A stretch of 64,000 nt of DNA from an uncultured Pelagimonas sp. (GCA_947499735.1 CANMPP010000001.1:186001-250000); one strand, 5' to 3'; counted from the stretch's first letter, positions 16,383-25,816 are shown. The notes: a model not told the origin generated them from the sequence alone. Numbers and translations: made by a program.

Positions 16383-17264
16383 GTGAAACGCGCCGGTTTT
16401 GACCATAAATATATACCGATCTTGCTGCTTTTGCCGCAGCTTCTGATCATTGCAGTGTTTTTCTATTGGCCTTCGGTACAGGCCGTCAAAATGTCCTTCT
16501 TCCTAGAAGATCCTTGGGGCTTTGGGTCAACTTTTGTTGGGTTAGAGAATTACCAAACGATTTTTAGCAACAAGGAATACATGAAAAATGCATGGTTCAC
16601 GGTTTGGTTTTCGACCGCGGTTTGCTTTTTCTCTCTTGCCTTTGCGCTGCTCTTTGCGGTCAAGGCCGATAAAGTCATTCGCGGTGCCAAGACCTATCGC
16701 ACATTCCTGATGTGGGTCTATGCTGTTGCTCCGCCGGTTGCGGGCTTTATCTTTGTGATCATGTTCAACCAGCGCTGGGGACCGATCACCGAGCTGTTTG
16801 GTTTGTTTGGATATGATCTGCGTATTGGTGTGAATTACTATGACACCGCTGGTGCGATGATCGCCGCATCGGTTTGGAAACAAATTCCAATCAACTTCAT
16901 CTTCTTTCTATCTGGTTTGCAATCCATTCCAAAATCAGTGCGCGAGGCGGCTTTGATCGACAACCGGTCAGCATCTGGCCGCTTCTGGGATGTGACATTC
17001 CCGTTGCTCGCACCAACTGGATTTTTCCTGTTGATCACCAACATCACCTATTCCCTGTTCGACACATTCGGAACGTTGGACACGATTATGCGCGGCGAAC
17101 CGGGCAATAACCCAATGACGCTGGTCTACAAAGTTTATGTGGACGGATTCCGTGGCAATGACCTGGGCGGCAGTTCCGCACAATCCGTGATCTTGATGGT
17201 CTTGGTGCTGGCTTTGACGATCTTCCAATTCCGGATGGTCGAAAAACGCATTCACTATACGTAA
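16383..17264 (+). CDS. ugpA: sn-Glycerol-3-phosphate ABC transporter permease UgpA
   Basis: 293 residues from the GTG at 16383, which follows AAGGGAACAG; the frame also opens at 16323 within the hairpin region, less plausibly. Six transmembrane helices, the first YIPILLLLPQLLIIAVFFY. The EAA loop is IPKSVREAALIDNRSASGRF-like, the contact with UgpC. Pairs with UgpE, whose gene starts 10 bases after this stop. Imports glycerol-3-phosphate across the inner membrane. Confidence 0.94.
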   Translation: MKRAGFDHKYIPILLLLPQLLIIAVFFYWPSVQAVKMSFFLEDPWGFGSTFVGLENYQTIFSNKEYMKNAWFTVWFSTAVCFFSLAFALLFAVKADKVIRGAKTYRTFLMWVYAVAPPVAGFIFVIMFNQRWGPITELFGLFGYDLRIGVNYYDTAGAMIAASVWKQIPINFIFFLSGLQSIPKSVREAALIDNRSASGRFWDVTFPLLAPTGFFLLITNITYSLFDTFGTLDTIMRGEPGNNPMTLVYKVYVDGFRGNDLGGSSAQSVILMVLVLALTIFQFRMVEKRIHYT

Positions 17265-17274
17265 GGGGGCTGAC

Positions 17275-18165
17275 ATGTCTGATATTACAACAGCTGCACC
17301 GGCCCAAATGACGGCCAAAAAGATCAAATGGGATGCGGTCACAGATCACGCCGTTCTGATCCTAGGTGTCCTTCTGATGATGGTGCCGATGCTCATGGTT
17401 TTGCAGATGACCACGGTGCCGGATGCCGAAATTATGAAAGACGGCCCCAGCCTGCGCATCGGGGATCAGTTTTTGCCAAACCTTCAAGCAGCCCTTTTTG
17501 AAGCGTCAGGATTTTCCGGCGAACAAACAGGTCTGCGGATGTTCAAAAACTCGTTGATCCTTGGCTTTGGTTTCGCGATAGGCAAGATCGTCATTTCCAT
17601 GATAGCCGCCTATGCGATCGTGTATTTCCGCCTGCGCTTTGCCAATTTGGCATTCTGGCTGATTTTCACGACACTGCTTTTGCCGCTTGAGGTGCGCATC
17701 CTGCCATCTTACGAGATCGTGCAGCAGCTTGGCCTGACCAACACCTATACCGGTTTGATCCTGCCGCTGGTTGCTTCGGCCACCGCAACCTTTTTCTTCC
17801 GCCAGTTTTTTCTGTCGGTCCCAGAAGAATTGGTTGAAGCCGCGCGCATTGATGGGGCAGGGCCGATCAAGTTCTTCCTCGATATTCTGGTGCCTTTGTC
17901 GCGCACCATGATCGCGGCGATTTTTATCATCATGTTTGTCTATGGATGGAACCAATATCTATGGCCGACCATGATTATCACCGATGAGGGCAAAATGACC
18001 CTTGTCCAAGGCATTCGACAAATCACGCAGGTTCTAGAGGGCAACAATATCCCTGAATATGGCCGCTCAAACCTCTTGGCATTGCTGGCAGTTCTGCCCC
18101 CTGTCGCGGTCGTGATTTTCTTCCAAAGCTGGTTCGTCAAGGGCCTGACGGAATCCGATAAGTAA
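17275..18165 (+). CDS. ugpE: sn-Glycerol-3-phosphate ABC transporter permease UgpE
   Basis: 296 residues, six transmembrane helices preceded by a 25-residue cytoplasmic tail. The MalG-type EAA loop [20 protein letters not shown] and the following [10 protein letters not shown] are clear. Second membrane subunit of the glycerol-3-phosphate importer; 10 bases from ugpA and 11 from ugpC, so one transcript. Confidence 0.94.
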   Translation: MSDITTAAPAQMTAKKIKWDAVTDHAVLILGVLLMMVPMLMVLQMTTVPDAEIMKDGPSLRIGDQFLPNLQAALFEASGFSGEQTGLRMFKNSLILGFGFAIGKIVISMIAAYAIVYFRLRFANLAFWLIFTTLLLPLEVRILPSYEIVQQLGLTNTYTGLILPLVASATATFFFRQFFLSVPEELVEAARIDGAGPIKFFLDILVPLSRTMIAAIFIIMFVYGWNQYLWPTMIITDEGKMTLVQGIRQITQVLEGNNIPEYGRSNLLALLAVLPPVAVVIFFQSWFVKGLTESDK

Positions 18166-18176
18166 GGACACATCAA

Positions 18177-19268
18177 ATGGCACAAGTGAAATTGAACCAA
18201 ATCCGCAAAACCTATCCCAATGGGTTTGAAGCGGTGCATCCCTGTTCGTTTGATATTCCTGATGGCGAATTCGTCGTTCTGGTAGGACCATCAGGGTGTG
18301 GGAAATCTACGCTGTTGCGTATGATTGCCGGGCTCGAAGATATCAGCGGGGGCGAGCTGTATATCGGCGATACCGTTGTCAACACGATGGATCCTGCGGA
18401 TCGCAATATTGCCATGGTGTTTCAAAACTATGCGCTTTATCCGCATATGACTGTGGCCAAGAATATGGGCTATGGTTTGAAAAACCGCGGCGCGGATAAG
18501 GCCGAGATTGCAGCAAAAGTGGCTGACGCTGCAGATATGTTGAATCTGAACGACTATCTGGATCGTAAGCCCAGCCAATTGTCCGGGGGGCAACGCCAAC
18601 GGGTTGCTATGGGGCGCGCTATCGTTCGGTCGCCCGAGCTGTTTTTGTTCGACGAACCCCTGTCAAATCTGGACGCAAAACTGCGCAACCAGATGCGGAT
18701 TGAGATCAAAGCGCTCCAACGTCGACTGGGTACAACAGCGGTTTATGTGACCCATGATCAGGTCGAAGCTATGACCATGGCAGATCGGATTATCGTGTTG
18801 AACGGTGGTCGTATCGAGCAAATCGGGACACCTCTGGAAATCTACAACACGCCTGCATCGACCTTTGTCGCCAGCTTTATGGGGGCACCGGCGATGAATT
18901 TGGTTCCTGCGACCGTCACGCGTTCGGGGCCTCAATTGGCGGATGGAACGATTGTACCAATGGCGATGGACCAGTCGATTCTTGAACGTGGCAATGTTGT
19001 AATTGGTCTGCGTCCAGAAGATGTTTCGGTTGGGGCGCAAGGCAATCTACGCTTTGATGTCGCCATTATCGAAGAATTGGGCGCGCAGCGTTTGTTGCAT
19101 GGCCAATTAGGTGGCGAGCCATTTTCAGTAGCAGTGCCCAAAGATACGTCGGCGCATATTGGTGAAATGCGGATCAATGTGAACCCGAAGGCAATCCACG
19201 TCTTTGACGCAGAAAGCGGCCGTCGCTACGCATTGAGCGCAGAACAAGAAGTCCCTGTTTCCGCATAG
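18177..19268 (+). CDS. ugpC: sn-Glycerol-3-phosphate ABC transporter ATP-binding protein
   Basis: 363 residues. Walker [10 protein letters not shown] (about 38-46), Q-loop [10 protein letters not shown], signature LSGGQRQR, Walker [15 protein letters not shown] and switch YVTHDQ. A C-terminal OB-type regulatory domain (about 235-360; contains GLRPEDV) places it in the MalK/UgpC branch, where glycerophosphodiesterase or enzyme IIA proteins can regulate transport. Last gene of the operon; no ugpQ follows. Confidence 0.95.
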   Translation: MAQVKLNQIRKTYPNGFEAVHPCSFDIPDGEFVVLVGPSGCGKSTLLRMIAGLEDISGGELYIGDTVVNTMDPADRNIAMVFQNYALYPHMTVAKNMGYGLKNRGADKAEIAAKVADAADMLNLNDYLDRKPSQLSGGQRQRVAMGRAIVRSPELFLFDEPLSNLDAKLRNQMRIEIKALQRRLGTTAVYVTHDQVEAMTMADRIIVLNGGRIEQIGTPLEIYNTPASTFVASFMGAPAMNLVPATVTRSGPQLADGTIVPMAMDQSILERGNVVIGLRPEDVSVGAQGNLRFDVAIIEELGAQRLLHGQLGGEPFSVAVPKDTSAHIGEMRINVNPKAIHVFDAESGRRYALSAEQEVPVSA

Positions 19269-19300
19269 GCGGGAATCTCCTTTAGGTAGAATCACCTTCA

Positions 19301-19330
19301 AAAACCACCCTCTTTGGGGGTGGTTTTTTT
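19301..19330 (+). terminator. Terminator of ugpBAEC
   Basis: AAAACCACCC pairs with GGGTGGTTTT, followed by a T run. A strong intrinsic terminator closing the operon. Confidence 0.92.
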
Positions 19331-19343
19331 GTGTCGTGATTTT

Positions 19344-19359
19344 ATGAAATCGATTTCAT
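19344..19359. promoter_or_regulatory. 16-bp perfect palindrome, LacI-type operator candidate
   Basis: ATGAAATCGATTTCAT is its own reverse complement with the central CG typical of LacI/GalR operators. It lies in the AT-rich 344-base gap before the alginate lyase gene, 254 bases from its start. Two further dyads follow: TTACGT-A-ACGTAA at 19389-19401 and AATATCGATATT at 19427-19438. No regulator gene is adjacent. Confidence 0.5.
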
Positions 19360-19612
19360 TCAATTTTTGTCAGGATTTTTTAGTTCCTTTACGTAACGTA
19401 ATGCGCAATAAGCGGAAAAATGCAAGAATATCGATATTGCCCTTATTTTTAACGTTTTGTTAATTTTTTTGAAAATTAGTTTTCCGCCATATTGCGTAAT
19501 TTCCACTGGTATACATGCATATCTCGAGGCCTCCCTCCTTTGACCTTGCTCCCAATCTTTGCCAACACATCTAGGCGAGGAGATTTGTCAGAAAAGGTTA
19601 GGAGCACCAAGA

Positions 19613-21052
19613 ATGACATGGAATTTCAACGACTTCGATTTGTCCCTATGGAAAGTGACAATGCCAGTCGACGGAGATTATTACGAAAGTGATGGTGGTG
19701 ACGGTGACTTCACCGACGACACCGCTTATGAGATCAAAGACATCGAGGGCTGGGAGGATCCCGATTTCTTTTTCTACAATCAATCGGAAGGTACGATGGT
19801 TTTCTCTTCTCCAGTTGTGGGGGCAAAAACCAGTGCGAATACCAAATATACGCGTTCTGAATTGCGTGAACGCGAAATCAACGAAAACGGTTCAACCGTA
19901 GATGCATCCTGGACCATTAACGAAGGCGGGACGCTTTCTGCGACGTTGAAAGTGACCGAATTGGCCACAGAAGACGACGGAGATCCCGCCCGGGTGATCA
20001 TTGGTCAGATCCATGGCGAAAATGATGAACTTGTCCGCATCTACTACAATGCTGATGGCGAACTCTACTACGCAAATGAGATCACAGGATCGGATGGGGC
20101 AGAGCGCCTGTTCTATTTTGAGAACGCCAATGGCGATAGCCCGGACGTATCTTTGGGTGAACAATTCTCGTACATCATCGATGTTGCGAATGACGAATTG
20201 GTCGTACAAATCTATGCGGATGGCCAAGTCTATGATGCGGTCGCAACGGATGGCGTTGATCCGAAAGAGATCGTGAGCACATGGTATAACGATACGTTCT
20301 ATTTCAAGGCAGGTGTGTATCAGGGTGTAACTGATATATCTGGCCACGCGGCTGAAGGATCGGGAACAGTTACGGCTGCATTCTATGATATCGATGTCAG
20401 CCACACGCCCGGTGAGGGGCGCGATGCGTGGCTTGGCGAAGGTCTTGGCGGATCGTTTAACGAAATCGATGGCACATCGGGCGCAGACCTGATTGCGGGC
20501 ACCAGTGGTGCAGATTTGATCGATGGCGGGTCCTCTGGCGATACATTGCGCGGCAATGATGGCGATGATTCCTTGATCGGCGGCGGCGGATGGGATTCCG
20601 TGGTCGGCGGCAATGGGGATGACACGCTATCTGGCGATGCTGGCAATGACACGCTGAAAGCCGGCGCTGGCAATGACGTCCTTATCGGTGGCACCGGTAG
20701 TGACATCATGTGGGGCAATGCTGGCAATGATACAATCTATGCCGGTGCAGGCGCAGATTGGTTGAAAGGTGGCGGTGGCGCCGATGTCTTTGTGTTCTCG
20801 GCAGAGTCCGGCAAAGACACCATTGCTGACTTTAGCCTGCCAAATGGCGACAAGTTGGACTTTTCTGACTTCTTCAACAGCACACCAAGCGATGCGATTG
20901 GTGATGGCTATGTGGAATTTGTTCAAAGCGGCGCAGACACAAAGGTCTATGTCGATCTAGATGGCGATTCTGGCAGCGGAGGGCGTACCGAAATTGCTAC
21001 GCTTCTTGCTGAAACAGCATCTGCCATTCAGAATGATGACCTAATCTTCTGA
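19613..21052 (+). CDS. Secreted PL7 alginate lyase with RTX repeats
   Basis: 479 residues from the ATG at 19613, preceded by AGGAGC. Residues 1-285 form a polysaccharide-lyase family 7 jelly roll with all three catalytic-groove motifs: RSELR (81-85), QIH (132-134) and YFKAG (230-234). Ile in QIH is often linked to preference for guluronate-containing alginate. Residues about 305-415 are GGxGxDxLx calcium-binding RTX nonapeptides (GNDGDDSL, GNAGNDTI), and the C-terminus is acidic and hydrophobic, as used by type I secretion. There is no Sec signal. No type I exporter or other alginate gene is in the window. It would cleave alginate outside the cell by beta-elimination. Confidence 0.92.
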   Translation: MTWNFNDFDLSLWKVTMPVDGDYYESDGGDGDFTDDTAYEIKDIEGWEDPDFFFYNQSEGTMVFSSPVVGAKTSANTKYTRSELREREINENGSTVDASWTINEGGTLSATLKVTELATEDDGDPARVIIGQIHGENDELVRIYYNADGELYYANEITGSDGAERLFYFENANGDSPDVSLGEQFSYIIDVANDELVVQIYADGQVYDAVATDGVDPKEIVSTWYNDTFYFKAGVYQGVTDISGHAAEGSGTVTAAFYDIDVSHTPGEGRDAWLGEGLGGSFNEIDGTSGADLIAGTSGADLIDGGSSGDTLRGNDGDDSLIGGGGWDSVVGGNGDDTLSGDAGNDTLKAGAGNDVLIGGTGSDIMWGNAGNDTIYAGAGADWLKGGGGADVFVFSAESGKDTIADFSLPNGDKLDFSDFFNSTPSDAIGDGYVEFVQSGADTKVYVDLDGDSGSGGRTEIATLLAETASAIQNDDLIF

Positions 21053-21074
21053 TTTGCATCAAGCGCAAAAAAAG

Positions 21075-21100
21075 AAGGCCACGCGATTGCGTGGCCTTTA
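21075..21100 (+). terminator. Terminator of the alginate lyase gene
   Basis: AAGGCCACGC pairs perfectly with GCGTGGCCTT around GATT, with an A run before and TTA after. Confidence 0.88.
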
Positions 21101-21197
21101 CTAATTGTTGTTCCGACCAGTGTGCTAATTGGACAAGACAACTGAATTGAACGCTTAAACCGGCGTGAGGGAACACTGTGGTAAGCTGTCCTTTAAA

Positions 21198-21353
21198 TCA
21201 CTTTGTCAGAATAAGTTTTCCTGCGCGTGTGATACGTAGCGTATACACTTTATCGTCCAGAACGATCTGAGCCGTCTGGCCACCTTTTGTGAGGTCGCGT
21301 GCCTGATAGTCAGGCACTGAGTTGGCGTCCAAGCTGATTACCGCTGCTTGCAT
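21198..21353 (-). CDS. hemP: Hemin uptake protein HemP
   Basis: 51 residues from the ATG at 21353, which follows AAGGAGA; the frame extends upstream without ribosome sites. The core YQARDLTKGGQTAQIVLDDK and the ending VYTLRITRAGKLILTK are diagnostic of HemP (PF10636), a small protein linked to heme uptake and to activating heme-receptor expression in rhizobia and relatives. No heme transport genes are adjacent. An upstream dyad ACTAA-A-TTAGT (21458-21468) could be an iron-responsive operator, but it does not match a consensus I can name with confidence. Confidence 0.88.
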   Translation of the reverse strand: MQAAVISLDANSVPDYQARDLTKGGQTAQIVLDDKVYTLRITRAGKLILTK

Positions 21354-21552
21354 CTTGTGTTCTCCTTGGTCCTGCATAGGGTCATGCTTCCTGGGGGTTA
21401 ACCTGAGTCTTTTTATAGGAATACATAAGCGTCTAAATTCTGGCAAGAGGAAACTATACTAAATTAGTCAGGAAATGAGATTTGTCTAAAATGAACCCGT
21501 TACATGGGATGAGACCTGATTGTTTGGGGGACAATTTATCGCTTGGCAGGGG

Positions 21553-21570
21553 CAAGACAATCTTGTCTTG
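21553..21570. other. Short hairpin upstream of the YeiH-type gene
   Basis: CAAGAC and GTCTTG pair around six bases in the 5' region between divergent hemP and the exporter gene. The role is unknown: leader hairpin or operator. Confidence 0.3.
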
Positions 21571-21633
21571 TGGGCAACGCGAAGAAAATTGGCGGTTTGA
21601 AACCTAAATGCCAATCTCTGACAGGACGAACAG

Positions 21634-22632
21634 ATGAAAAATTTACGCCGCCATTTGAAAATGGCGCTCCGATTGGGGCCTGGGATTTTTTTGGCTGCGG
21701 TGATTGCTTTGGCGTCCCTGGCAATCGCAGAACGATATGACGCGCCCGTCATGCTTTTTGCTTTGTTGATTGGCATGGCGCTGTCACATCTCAACGACGA
21801 TGCAAAACTGCGCCCGGGTCTTAGATTTGCGTCCTCCAACTTGCTAAAGGCCGGGGTTGCGATTCTGGGTCTGACCATTTCCATTCACACGTTTGAAGCG
21901 TTGGGATTTATCGCGGTGCTGCTGATCATCAGCCTGATGCTCATAACGCTGGCAATAGGTCTGCTTGTCGGCAAAGCGATGGGGTGGGGGCTACCTAAAT
22001 CTGCGATTGCGGCGGGTGCTGTTGCAATTTGCGGCGCCTCTGCCGCGCTCGCGATTGCCTCTGTTGTCGATCCGAACAAACGTAACAATTCCCATCTATT
22101 GGCAGTCATTTTGGTTGCAACCGGCATGTCGACTTTGGCTATGATTTTCTACCCTGTCTTGTTGGCACAATTACATATGGATGTGGTGGGAACTGGGTTT
22201 GTCTTGGGCGCATCCATTCATGACGTTGCACAGGTGATTGGGGCCGGCTTTTCGGTGTCTGACGATGTGGGGCAAGCTGCAACGCTGGCGAAAATGGTCC
22301 GGGTTGCCATGTTGCCTGTGGTTTTGATTGCATTGACGTTGACGGTTGGGCGGCATGAAACAGGGTCACGTCGTAAGATCCATGTGCCGCTCTTTGTCTT
22401 AGTCTTTGCTGGCCTTTTTTGTTTTGCCAGCGTGGTTGATGTATCCGCTGCGGTTGCCGATGCGGCTAAAAACGTGTCACGGATATTCTTTTATATCGCA
22501 GTGGCCGCGATTGGCCTAAGCAGCAAGGTACAGGACATCACAAAGGCAGGACATGCCATCATTATTGTGATTGTGACCTGTTCTGCTGCTTTGTTTATCG
22601 GTTCAGTGACCGCAGCTAGCCTGTTGATGTAG
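21634..22632 (+). CDS. YeiH-family putative sulfate exporter (UPF0324)
   Basis: 332 residues with about ten transmembrane helices. The family segments LRPGLRFASSNLLKAGVAIL and GAVAICGASAALAIASV are clear. E. coli YeiH is a PF03601 protein described as a putative sulfate exporter; transport has not been well proven. No LysR-type regulator of the YeiE kind lies beside it. Start ATG follows GACAGGACGAACAG. It is transcribed away from hemP. Confidence 0.88.
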   Translation: MKNLRRHLKMALRLGPGIFLAAVIALASLAIAERYDAPVMLFALLIGMALSHLNDDAKLRPGLRFASSNLLKAGVAILGLTISIHTFEALGFIAVLLIISLMLITLAIGLLVGKAMGWGLPKSAIAAGAVAICGASAALAIASVVDPNKRNNSHLLAVILVATGMSTLAMIFYPVLLAQLHMDVVGTGFVLGASIHDVAQVIGAGFSVSDDVGQAATLAKMVRVAMLPVVLIALTLTVGRHETGSRRKIHVPLFVLVFAGLFCFASVVDVSAAVADAAKNVSRIFFYIAVAAIGLSSKVQDITKAGHAIIIVIVTCSAALFIGSVTAASLLM

Positions 22633-22696
22633 CGGGTTGACGACATAAAGACAGCGCGTCCGCAGGATCGCGGGTGTGAAACGGATCTAGGAATAA

Positions 22697-23602
22697 ATGC
22701 AAACAACAAAACCATCAGATGCGGCAATGGCGGCTTTGCAAGGACATCTGGCCATGCTGGGCTTTTCATTGCTGGCGACCGGCTCATATGTTCTGGGACA
22801 TATGCAGGCGGATGCAATCGCGCCCAGCGTCTTGATGGCACTTCGGTTCTGGATCGCAACAATCACATTGGCGGTTGTCGCGACATGTCTGGGGCAGGGG
22901 ATTAAACCAGCACTACGCCGGGCGCATGTCTTTATGCCCATTGGCGCGCTTATGGCGGTCTATTTCATCACAATGTTCAAATCGCTGGCGCTAACCAGCG
23001 CAGTTTCGGCATCCGCTGTCTTTACCTTAACGCCCTTGATGACGGCGGCCCTCGGTTGGGTTTTGGCTGGCCAACGTACGGGGCTGTGGACGCTTTCCGC
23101 GCTGTTGATTGGCGGTGCGGGGGCGGTATGGGTGATTTTTGATGCTGATGTTATGGCCATAAAACGGTTCGAGCTGGGCAAAGGCGAAGCGATTTTTCTC
23201 ATTGGTGTTACGGCCCATGCCTTCTATCCACCTCTGCTGAAGCGTTGGTCAAAGGGTGAAAGCCCTCTGCAAAGCGCGATTGGCAGTTGTCTTGGCGGGG
23301 CCGTTGTGTCGACGTTTTGGGGCGTGCCCGAAATTCTGAAAATGTCGGCAACGGATCTGACAATCTCTGTCTGGGCGTTGATCCTGTACCTTGCCGTGCT
23401 GGCCACGGCAGCGACGTTTTTCCTGATGCAATTCGCAATACAACGCATAAGCGGGGCAAAAGTGATGGCCTATACGTATGCGATCCCGTGCTGGGTCGTT
23501 TTGATTGGTCTGATCTTTCAAGGCCAAACTTTGCAGGGTCCCATTTGGTTTGGGATCGGCGCTGCTGGTTTGGCCTTGTTGATGTTGCTACGCGCAGAAT
23601 GA
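22697..23602 (+). CDS. DMT-superfamily (EamA) transporter
   Basis: 301 residues, ten predicted transmembrane helices in two EamA repeats (about 15-140 and 160-300). The first repeat contains ALRFWIATITLA, the second AYTYAIPCWVVLIGLIFQGQ, both typical of drug/metabolite exporters. Substrate unknown. 64 bases after the YeiH-type gene, same strand. Confidence 0.87.
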   Translation: MQTTKPSDAAMAALQGHLAMLGFSLLATGSYVLGHMQADAIAPSVLMALRFWIATITLAVVATCLGQGIKPALRRAHVFMPIGALMAVYFITMFKSLALTSAVSASAVFTLTPLMTAALGWVLAGQRTGLWTLSALLIGGAGAVWVIFDADVMAIKRFELGKGEAIFLIGVTAHAFYPPLLKRWSKGESPLQSAIGSCLGGAVVSTFWGVPEILKMSATDLTISVWALILYLAVLATAATFFLMQFAIQRISGAKVMAYTYAIPCWVVLIGLIFQGQTLQGPIWFGIGAAGLALLMLLRAE

Positions 23603-23610
23603 TGCTCGAG

Positions 23611-23622
23611 TGACCTAGGTCA
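23611..23622. promoter_or_regulatory. 12-bp perfect palindrome TGACCTAGGTCA
   Basis: A fully symmetric 12-mer directly after the DMT gene and about 150 bases before the AhpD-like gene. It may be an operator; no regulator is adjacent. Confidence 0.35.
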
Positions 23623-23769
23623 TTCGACGCCGCGCATTTGCCAAGATTGATAGGATGCCAAAGCGTCATCGCAGGTCTTTAGCGTCAAGGATTTGATCTG
23701 ACGACTTTGACTTGCGTATTCCGAAAACCTTGCGCAGATTGCATAGTGATATTGAAAAGGGGCCAAGCC

Positions 23770-24213
23770 ATGGAAGCACGTTTGAATTACTGGACCGCCG
23801 CGCCAGAATTGGGCCAAGCCATGCTCAAACTGCACAAAACCATTGATGCGTCTGGTTTGGATGCAACGATTATTCATTTGGTCAAGCTGCGCGCCAGCCA
23901 GATCAATGCCTGTGCCCATTGTATTGAATTACACAGTCGCGAAGCCCGTCTAGACGGGATCAGCGCAGCGCGCATCGATTTGTTGCCAGTTTGGCGGGAA
24001 AGCTCATTCTACTCGACGCGCGAACAAGCGGCGTTGGAATGGACGGAAGCCCTGACCAAACTGGGCGCGCATAGTCCCGATGACGCGCTTTATGCACAGG
24101 TCGAGGCGGAATTTCCGGGCGATGAGATTGTCAAACTGACCTCAGTGGTCAGCATGATCAATTTCTGGAACCGCTTTTCAATCGGGTTTGGCACGCCGCA
24201 CGCAGGGTCATGA
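23770..24213 (+). CDS. AhpD-like / carboxymuconolactone decarboxylase-family protein
   Basis: 147 residues from the ATG at 23770 (GAAAAGGGG ribosome site). The AhpD core with the redox motif CAHCIELHSREAR (CxxC then His, about residues 52-64) is intact; the pair Cys-x-x-Cys and nearby His give alkylhydroperoxidase activity in characterised members. The ending VVSMINFWNRFSIGFGTP is typical. Probably a small peroxide or thiol oxidoreductase. Confidence 0.88.
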   Translation: MEARLNYWTAAPELGQAMLKLHKTIDASGLDATIIHLVKLRASQINACAHCIELHSREARLDGISAARIDLLPVWRESSFYSTREQAALEWTEALTKLGAHSPDDALYAQVEAEFPGDEIVKLTSVVSMINFWNRFSIGFGTPHAGS

Positions 24214-24255
24214 TGGGGGGATATTGGGAAATGCTGCACGATGCATGAAAGTCCG

Positions 24256-24810
24256 CTAAGTATCCTTTGTACTCTTGTGGAATCTATAATCGTCGATCCA
24301 GCGGTCCTCACACCAAGCCTGCTCTCCGTATTTGACTATTTGTGACAATTCGCTGTCTTCAGTGACTGAAGCGACCCACGGCAATATTCTTGTTTCGACC
24401 AATCGCTTCATTTTTCTAAGGTCCTTTGTCACTGCCTCAGGTGTCTTGTCCCCATAGGCGCAATCACTGGTAGACCAGCGACCGGAGTTTTCAGGGTGAT
24501 ATTTCAAGCGTGGCTTTAGCCAGCCATCGAAGTCTTCAAATGTCAGTTTTCTCGGGAAATCATCGACGATTAATTTCATACTGTTAGGATCATCGCTGCT
24601 TACAGGTCTCAAAAAGCTGTGACGAAAACAGATGGCTGTTCGGGCAATACCCGGATGCGGCCACTTTCCACTAATTCGTTTTATCCAGAGATCACGGGTA
24701 CCGTTCGCATATCGGAGGGATTTGGTTCTTCCGACAAATTTAAACCCCAAGCCTATAATCGGGTGTGCGAACTCTTCGTCAAACAGCTTGTTGAATTCGA
24801 TTTGGTTCAC
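24256..24810 (-). CDS. Uncharacterised protein, DUF4304-like opening
   Basis: 184 residues. The opening QIEFNKLFDEEFAHPIIGLG followed by FKFVGRT resembles DUF4304 proteins, whose start reads F-x-L-x(n)-GFK-x-x-G; the match is by eye only. The rest is Trp-rich and charged with no catalytic motif, signal or membrane segment. Lower GC than neighbours and lying alone between unrelated genes, it may be recently acquired. Confidence 0.55.
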   Translation of the reverse strand: MNQIEFNKLFDEEFAHPIIGLGFKFVGRTKSLRYANGTRDLWIKRISGKWPHPGIARTAICFRHSFLRPVSSDDPNSMKLIVDDFPRKLTFEDFDGWLKPRLKYHPENSGRWSTSDCAYGDKTPEAVTKDLRKMKRLVETRILPWVASVTEDSELSQIVKYGEQAWCEDRWIDDYRFHKSTKDT

Positions 24811-24924
24811 TGAATACTACTCCGCGACCTGCATGCAAATGAATTTGACAGATATTCGAGAACGAACAATGAGTGGCAACTACAGCCCGCATAGCGAGCG
24901 AGGATTATTTGCTAAGCTGGTAAA

Positions 24925-25563
24925 TCAAGGCGTCAACAAGCGCCGATACATCATCTCGACAAAATCCGGGGCGGTTTCAAACGGGTCGGTATCCCCCATG
25001 ATCGCGCGCACTTGTATGTCGAAATCTGCGTAATGCTGCGTTTGGGCCCAGATGGAAAACAGGAAATGATAGGGGTGAACCGGTGCGATGTGGCCTGCGT
25101 CGATCCAGCCTTGAATTAGGGCGGATTTCTCTTCCACCAGTGCTTTTAGTTCTGTCGCGAGAATGCCCCGCACACGCGGTGCGCCTTGTACAATTTCATT
25201 GGCAAACAGACGGCTTTCACGCGGCATTTCGCGGCTCATGTCCAGTTTGCGCTGAATATAGGTCAGCAGGGTCTCAATTGGTTCTTCGGAATCGTTCAGG
25301 GCCTGTAGTGGCGCCAACCAATCATCCAGCAGGCTTTCCAGTAGCTCTTGATAGATCGCATCCTTGCTGTCGAAATAGTAGAGAACATTGGGTTTGGACA
25401 GGCCAGCCGCTTTTGCGATTTGGTCCAATGTTGATCCGCGCAATCCGTGTTCTGAAAAGGTCTGCAAGGCCGCTTCAAAGATGACCGCGCGTTTCTCGCG
25501 TTGGATGCGCGTCATTTTCTTATCGGAACGAGAGGGCGGTGCGTTGGGGGAGGAGGCGGTCAT
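24925..25563 (-). CDS. rutR: TetR-family regulator, RutR type
   Basis: 212 residues from the ATG at 25563 (a GTG two codons earlier lacks a ribosome site). The TetR helix-turn-helix spans about 30-70, with STLDQIAKAAGLSKPNVLYY and FDSK. The C-terminal ligand domain, including PRESRLFANEIVQGAPRVRG, resembles RutR, the uracil-responsive regulator of pyrimidine use. It is divergent from the pyrimidine/hydantoin genes, and a near-perfect RutR operator lies in the shared intergenic region, which supports the assignment. Confidence 0.85.
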   Translation of the reverse strand: MTASSPNAPPSRSDKKMTRIQREKRAVIFEAALQTFSEHGLRGSTLDQIAKAAGLSKPNVLYYFDSKDAIYQELLESLLDDWLAPLQALNDSEEPIETLLTYIQRKLDMSREMPRESRLFANEIVQGAPRVRGILATELKALVEEKSALIQGWIDAGHIAPVHPYHFLFSIWAQTQHYADFDIQVRAIMGDTDPFETAPDFVEMMYRRLLTP

Positions 25564-25800
25564 TGGCACTCTATTGATTGATACGGCAGCAGATCGCGTA
25601 AGCTGGTGGGGGCAAGACGCCTAGCATGGACCTACATTAACAACATTCCAGCGCCTCTAACGCAATCCGTCTCCTCGGTCAAACCTCAGCAATGGGGCGG
25701 CTGTGATGTATTTAATGATGTCAAATTGCATGAGAAGACGGCGCATTTGTTTAATTTTTGGGCGATTGGTGCGATTTTTCTTTGCGTGGCTTCGATAAAT

Positions 25801-25816
25801 TTGACCAAATGGTCGG
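25801..25816. promoter_or_regulatory. RutR operator
   Basis: TTGACCAAATGGTCGG matches the known RutR consensus TTGACCA-N2-TGGTCAA at all but the last two bases. It lies 74 bases before the hydrolase gene in the 326-base intergenic region between it and rutR. TTGACC could also serve as a -35 element, so binding would block transcription. A half site GGTCAAA occurs at 25677-25683. Otherwise this gap shows only AT-rich promoter-like sequence. Confidence 0.8.

Noticed and set aside
21458-21468. ACTAA-A-TTAGT as iron-responsive site of hemP
   Set aside because: Does not match Fur, Irr or RirA consensus well enough to assign; mentioned only in the gene note.
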